DNA from: Aliarcobacter sp017996075 | Lineage (GTDB): Bacteria; Campylobacterota; Campylobacteria; Campylobacterales; Arcobacteraceae | Strand: one strand, 5' to 3' | DNA length: 64,000 bases | Assembly: GCF_051062515.1 (NCBI RefSeq) | Contig: NZ_JAMXEK010000008.1 | Part shown: positions 61,049 through 64,000 of the stretch, piece after piece | Numbering within the stretch: the stretch's first letter is position 1 | Layout: each line of letters opens with the position of its first letter | The notes under the pieces: model-generated | The model's input: only the letters and a program-made list of their open reading frames with translations | The model's database searches: none | Told to the model about the DNA's origin: nothing | Made by a program: the position numbers and the translations under genes

Positions 61049-63163
61049 TTATCTTTTTTTCCAAATACTACATTGCGCTATTGTGTGTTGGAACTTTCTA
61101 GCGCTCTCTTTTATTACAAACTCTATATCTTTAAGATGAATGAGTTCAAAATTTTCATTTAAAATCTTTTTTAAAGTATTTAAAGTTTTTATTTCATTTC
61201 CATTTTTATCTACAAAACCACCAAGCCACATCTCTTTTTGAGTTGAACTTTCTTGCCAACTGTATGGAGATGTTATCATTAAAATTCCATCACTATTTAA
61301 TCTTTTATGAATTGTTTCTAAAAAAAGTTTAGGATTATAAAGTCTATCTATTAAATTTGTTGCCATTATAAGATCATATGAATTGAAATTTGGCTTTAAA
61401 TTGCAAGCATCTCCTTGCCAAAAAGATACTTTGTGCACTATATTTTCATATCCTAGCTCATTTAATGTGATTTTTTTATTTTCTACTAAATCACCTTCTA
61501 TTTTTGATGAAAAAGATATATAAGCTTTTTGTTTTAGCTGAACTCCAACTTGAATAAATCTAGCTGAAAAATCTATACCCTCAACTTCATCAAACTCTTT
61601 TGCAAGCTCAAAAGAAGCTCTTGCAGTTGCACATCCTAAATCAAGTGCTTTTGTTTTATTTTTACTAAAATCTATGCCAATTTTTGCACACTCTTTTGAA
61701 AAATTTTTAACTCCAAAATACTCATCTCCATACTGAAACTCACAATACTGAGATACTAACTCATCACTTTCATAAATATCTAATTTATTATCATTTTGGT
61801 TGTTTGAAATAACATATCTAAACCCTGCATTTTGAGGGAAGTGTTTTCTAAAAGCATATCTTGAGTGTTTCATAATAAGATTTCCACTACTAGCCCACGA
61901 TGAACCAACTATTATTAAATGTTTTTCATCAAATGTAGGAACCGAAAAATCATCATAAGCTTCATGAACTTTAAATCCATCAAATGGATGTATAAAAGTT
62001 CTACTCCATTGCCAAACATTTCCAACTACATCATATATTACTTCGCCATTTTTTGTATGAAATGCAAACTCATTTACAGGAGATGAACTAGCATAGTGAT
62101 AGAAGTTAAGATTTGCACGATTTTGATCAAAATCAGGTAAATCTTCTATATTTGTTTGTTCATAAATAGCTCTATATTCAGCCTCGCTGGGAAGCATATA
62201 AGTAACACCATCTATTTTACTTTTGTATTTACAAAAAGCTTGGGCCTCCAAAGCATTTACATCAACAGGCCAATCAAGTGGCATATCTATTATTTGGCTT
62301 ATTGCTCTATATTTATAAACTCCATCTTTCAGGATCCAGAAAACAGGATGCTTAGCATTTGTATTTTTTAAATATTTTAAACCCTCTTCATCCCAAAACT
62401 CTTCTCTCTCGTATCCATTATTTTCTACAAACTCCATAAACTCAGCATTACTTACAAGATATTTTGAAACTTTAAATTCATTTACACTCTCTTTATAAAC
62501 TCCATACTCGTTGTCCCAACCGTAAAGATTGTGATTTATGTTTTTTCCTAACTTTACTGCTTGTGATGATATTTTTACCATATCATTTTTAGGAGATTTT
62601 GAACTATGAGTACAAATATTTAGCTCTTTTATATTTTTTATAAACTCTAATGGCATTTGTCTATGAAGCACAAGCGATGTTTCTATATGAATTCTTTCAT
62701 GCTCAATTCCCATCAAAATAATCCACATAGCAGAGTTTTGTTTTATTGGAAGTTCAAATTCAAGCTTACATATTAGGTCTTGAACTATTTTTTTAACTAT
62801 ATTTCTATATCTTCTTACCTCTTCAACTTTAGGCCAAGAATAGTTTTTTGAATTAACATCATCCCACTCCATCTCATCAACACCTATAGCAAAAATGGAC
62901 TCAAAGTTTGCATCTACTCTTTTATCTATTATTTTCATAAGTATTAATTTGTTTATAAAAAAAGTTGCAGTGTGACCAAAATAAAATATCATAGGATGTC
63001 TTGTTAGTTCAGATTTTTTATAAAAAACTTTATCATTTTCAAGAAGTTCAAAGATTTTTTCAAATAATTCATAAGTATTGTTAAAATACTTTAGTATCTC
63101 TTGTCGTTTTTGTTCTATATTTTTTCCATCTAATGTTAGAGGATAAATACTAATACTTTCCAA
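61049..63163 (-). CDS. ovoA: 5-histidylcysteine sulfoxide synthase / ovothiol synthase OvoA with methyltransferase domain
   Basis: Non-heme iron enzyme that joins cysteine to histidine as sulfoxide on the ovothiol route; the C-terminal domain methylates the imidazole. 704 aa from TTG 63163, chosen because AAAAAAAGG lies 6-7 bases upstream; an ATG at 63211 adds 16 residues. Domains: DinB-like (about 10-165) with GHTATFF and EHERIHIET giving the HxxxHxE iron ligands, FGE-sulfatase-like domain (about 205-440) with YMLPSEAEYRAIYE and WQWSRTF, and SAM methyltransferase (about 475-700) with ALDLGCATARASFELA. Later PyridoxalP-dependent lyase OvoB is not in the window. Confidence 0.93.
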   Translation of the reverse strand: MESISIYPLTLDGKNIEQKRQEILKYFNNTYELFEKIFELLENDKVFYKKSELTRHPMIFYFGHTATFFINKLILMKIIDKRVDANFESIFAIGVDEMEWDDVNSKNYSWPKVEEVRRYRNIVKKIVQDLICKLEFELPIKQNSAMWIILMGIEHERIHIETSLVLHRQMPLEFIKNIKELNICTHSSKSPKNDMVKISSQAVKLGKNINHNLYGWDNEYGVYKESVNEFKVSKYLVSNAEFMEFVENNGYEREEFWDEEGLKYLKNTNAKHPVFWILKDGVYKYRAISQIIDMPLDWPVDVNALEAQAFCKYKSKIDGVTYMLPSEAEYRAIYEQTNIEDLPDFDQNRANLNFYHYASSSPVNEFAFHTKNGEVIYDVVGNVWQWSRTFIHPFDGFKVHEAYDDFSVPTFDEKHLIIVGSSWASSGNLIMKHSRYAFRKHFPQNAGFRYVISNNQNDNKLDIYESDELVSQYCEFQYGDEYFGVKNFSKECAKIGIDFSKNKTKALDLGCATARASFELAKEFDEVEGIDFSARFIQVGVQLKQKAYISFSSKIEGDLVENKKITLNELGYENIVHKVSFWQGDACNLKPNFNSYDLIMATNLIDRLYNPKLFLETIHKRLNSDGILMITSPYSWQESSTQKEMWLGGFVDKNGNEIKTLNTLKKILNENFELIHLKDIEFVIKESARKFQHTIAQCSIWKKR

Positions 63164-63448
63164 GTTAAGCCTTTTTTTATTTAGTACAAATATTATATGA
63201 AAAATCATCAAAACTAAAGATTAAATCATTAAAACTTTGAATGGTAAAAAAACAAAAGTTTTGTTATTTGTTTATCTTTTATTTACATAAGATTTGTTTT
63301 TTACATCTTAAACATGGATTTTAAGGATTTAAGTAGCAAGAGTAACAAAACATAAGTTTTTTCTCTTTTTTGTAGACATAGCCATCTTTTGTATTTGTAG
63401 GAATTGTTTCATCACAATTATAAATAAAGTTTTTATTATTTGTTTATT
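63164..63448. other. Intergenic region with an open frame lacking a start codon
   Basis: No gene can be supported. On the minus strand a frame from 63443 to 63321 is open and would encode a Lys/Cys-rich peptide (NCDETIPTNTKDGYVYKK, then KLMFCYSCYLNP) but has no ATG, GTG or TTG before the CYSC segment. It looks like the end of a small zinc-binding protein and may be a gene remnant. Confidence 0.4.
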
Positions 63449-63474
63449 AAAGAGCCAAGAACTGGCTCTTTTTT
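63449..63474. terminator. Hairpin terminator downstream of comEA-like gene
   Basis: AAAGAGCCA (63449-63457) / TGGCTCTTT (63463-63471), five-base loop. Plus-strand T-run 63469-63474; the minus strand has TTT followed by AATAA, so it can act on comEA transcripts as well. Confidence 0.7.
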
Positions 63475-63482
63475 AGAATATA

Positions 63483-63812
63483 TCAATTTTCAGATTTAGA
63501 GTTTTTATTTTTCTTTGACTCTTTGTTATATTCATCTTTTGATTTATTTTTTTCATCTTTTTTAGATGGATTAGATTTTGCTTTTACATTATTTTTTACA
63601 TTATCAATTATAGTATCACCAAACCCTTTTATATTTTTTAAGTCCTCAGCAGACTTTATAGTGTTTGTTTTTCTATACTCAATAATAGCATCAGCTTTTT
63701 TCTCACCTACTCCCTTAATTTCCATTAACTCACTTTTTGAAGCAGTTTGAAGATCCATAGCCCCTAAAAATAAAGCACCAAAAATAGCTAAAATAGCAAC
63801 AAATTTTTTCAT
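63483..63812 (-). CDS. ComEA-like helix-hairpin-helix DNA-binding protein
   Basis: 109 aa: signal peptide (about 1-18, MKKFVAILAIFGALFLGA), then a tandem helix-hairpin-helix domain with LQTASKSELMEIKGVGEKKADAIIEYR and NIKGFGDTIIDNVKNN, and a Lys/Asn/Ser-rich tail. ComEA proteins bind incoming DNA in the periplasm during natural transformation; small secreted HhH proteins of this size are common in Campylobacterota. ATG preceded by AAGGAGGG. Monocistronic in view. Confidence 0.9.
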   Translation of the reverse strand: MKKFVAILAIFGALFLGAMDLQTASKSELMEIKGVGEKKADAIIEYRKTNTIKSAEDLKNIKGFGDTIIDNVKNNVKAKSNPSKKDEKNKSKDEYNKESKKNKNSKSEN

Positions 63813-63930
63813 ATTCCCTCCTTAAAATTGTAATGCAAAAAATTATATCATAAAAAAAAATAAAAATATACATTAAATTAAAATAATAAGTTTAAAAAAG
63901 GATACATAATATAAAGAAGAAACAAAAAGT

Positions 63931-63983
63931 AAAATAAAAAAGCTTACCTTGACCTACTTAAATAGAGTAAGACAAGATAAGCT
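63931..63983 (-). terminator. Probable terminator of a gene beyond the right edge
   Basis: AGCTTACCTTG (63941-63951) pairs with CAAGATAAGCT (63973-63983) with one G-U pair in the minus-strand transcript; a smaller stem lies within. T-rich stretch follows on the minus strand (complement of 63931-63940). Confidence 0.6.
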
Positions 63984-64000
63984 CTTGGTTTTTGGTTGTT

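Noticed and set aside
1..64000. CRISPR array, insertion sequence or rRNA operon
   Set aside because: No regularly spaced identical repeats of CRISPR size, no transposase-like reading frame and no rRNA sequence were recognised in the window.

Overview
The window is about 64 kb of very AT-rich, densely packed bacterial chromosome. Gene content points to Campylobacterota, most likely an Arcobacter/Aliarcobacter-type organism: futalosine-type menaquinone gene (mqnA family), atpE standing alone, many Cache/PAS sensor proteins, cytoplasmic CZB-type chemoreceptor, TRAP dicarboxylate transport beside a two-component pair, ovoA, and frequent TTG starts. This assignment is an inference from gene content; no marker gene such as 16S rRNA is present.

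Layout. (1) 1-4.7 kb: a TolC/HlyD efflux operon (adaptor cut by the window edge) divergent from exbB-exbD-tonB, with a Fur-box-like palindrome nested inside a longer palindrome between them; then a D,D-carboxypeptidase. (2) 4.9-11.2 kb: a type I restriction-modification locus ordered hsdR-fic-hsdM-hsdS. The fic gene lies inside the locus, and a four-copy 41-bp-period repeat array precedes hsdM. (3) 11.2-20.3 kb: housekeeping genes on the minus strand: groES-groEL under a CIRCE element, ispA, ebfC, panD, cheW, xseA, ubiE, an orphan ParA with a small membrane partner, and ymdB. (4) 20.3-38.3 kb: signalling block. It holds MCP-RR-HK-HK-ymdB, a Spy-like protein with an OmpR-type two-component system followed by an FAD oxidoreductase that seems to start at ATT, a Cache-PAS-GGDEF cyclase, and a DctRS-like pair facing a dctPQM TRAP transporter. 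(5) 38.6-46.3 kb: atpE, an AsmA-like protein, then a five-gene operon (imelysin, di-heme oxidoreductase, second imelysin, sterol-desaturase-type membrane hydroxylase, di-heme cytochrome c peroxidase) behind a Fur-box core identical in 13 bases to the one before exbB. (6) 46.3-51.1 kb: cyclophilin, ftsI-type PBP, ftsW and murG. (7) 51.1-54.1 kb: accessory patch with an AAA/DUF4143 ATPase behind a perfect 12-bp inverted repeat, an HTH-like protein, a 31-aa membrane peptide and a wzz gene split by one in-frame stop. (8) 54.2-64 kb: uppP, mqnA, moaD-moaE, a PHP phosphatase, glnA, ribH-nusB-pyrF, tRNA-Ser and tRNA-Met, ovoA and a comEA-like gene.

How it fits together. The exbB-exbD-tonB motor and the imelysin/di-heme operon share the same Fur-like 13-mer, so both are probably induced by iron limitation. 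The imelysin/di-heme/hydroxylase operon is the best candidate for an incompletely described system: a periplasmic iron or heme-redox module with an added membrane di-iron enzyme. The other strong leads are the fic-containing restriction locus with its repeat array, the nested palindrome at 2.3 kb, the ATT start and the wzz nonsense codon.
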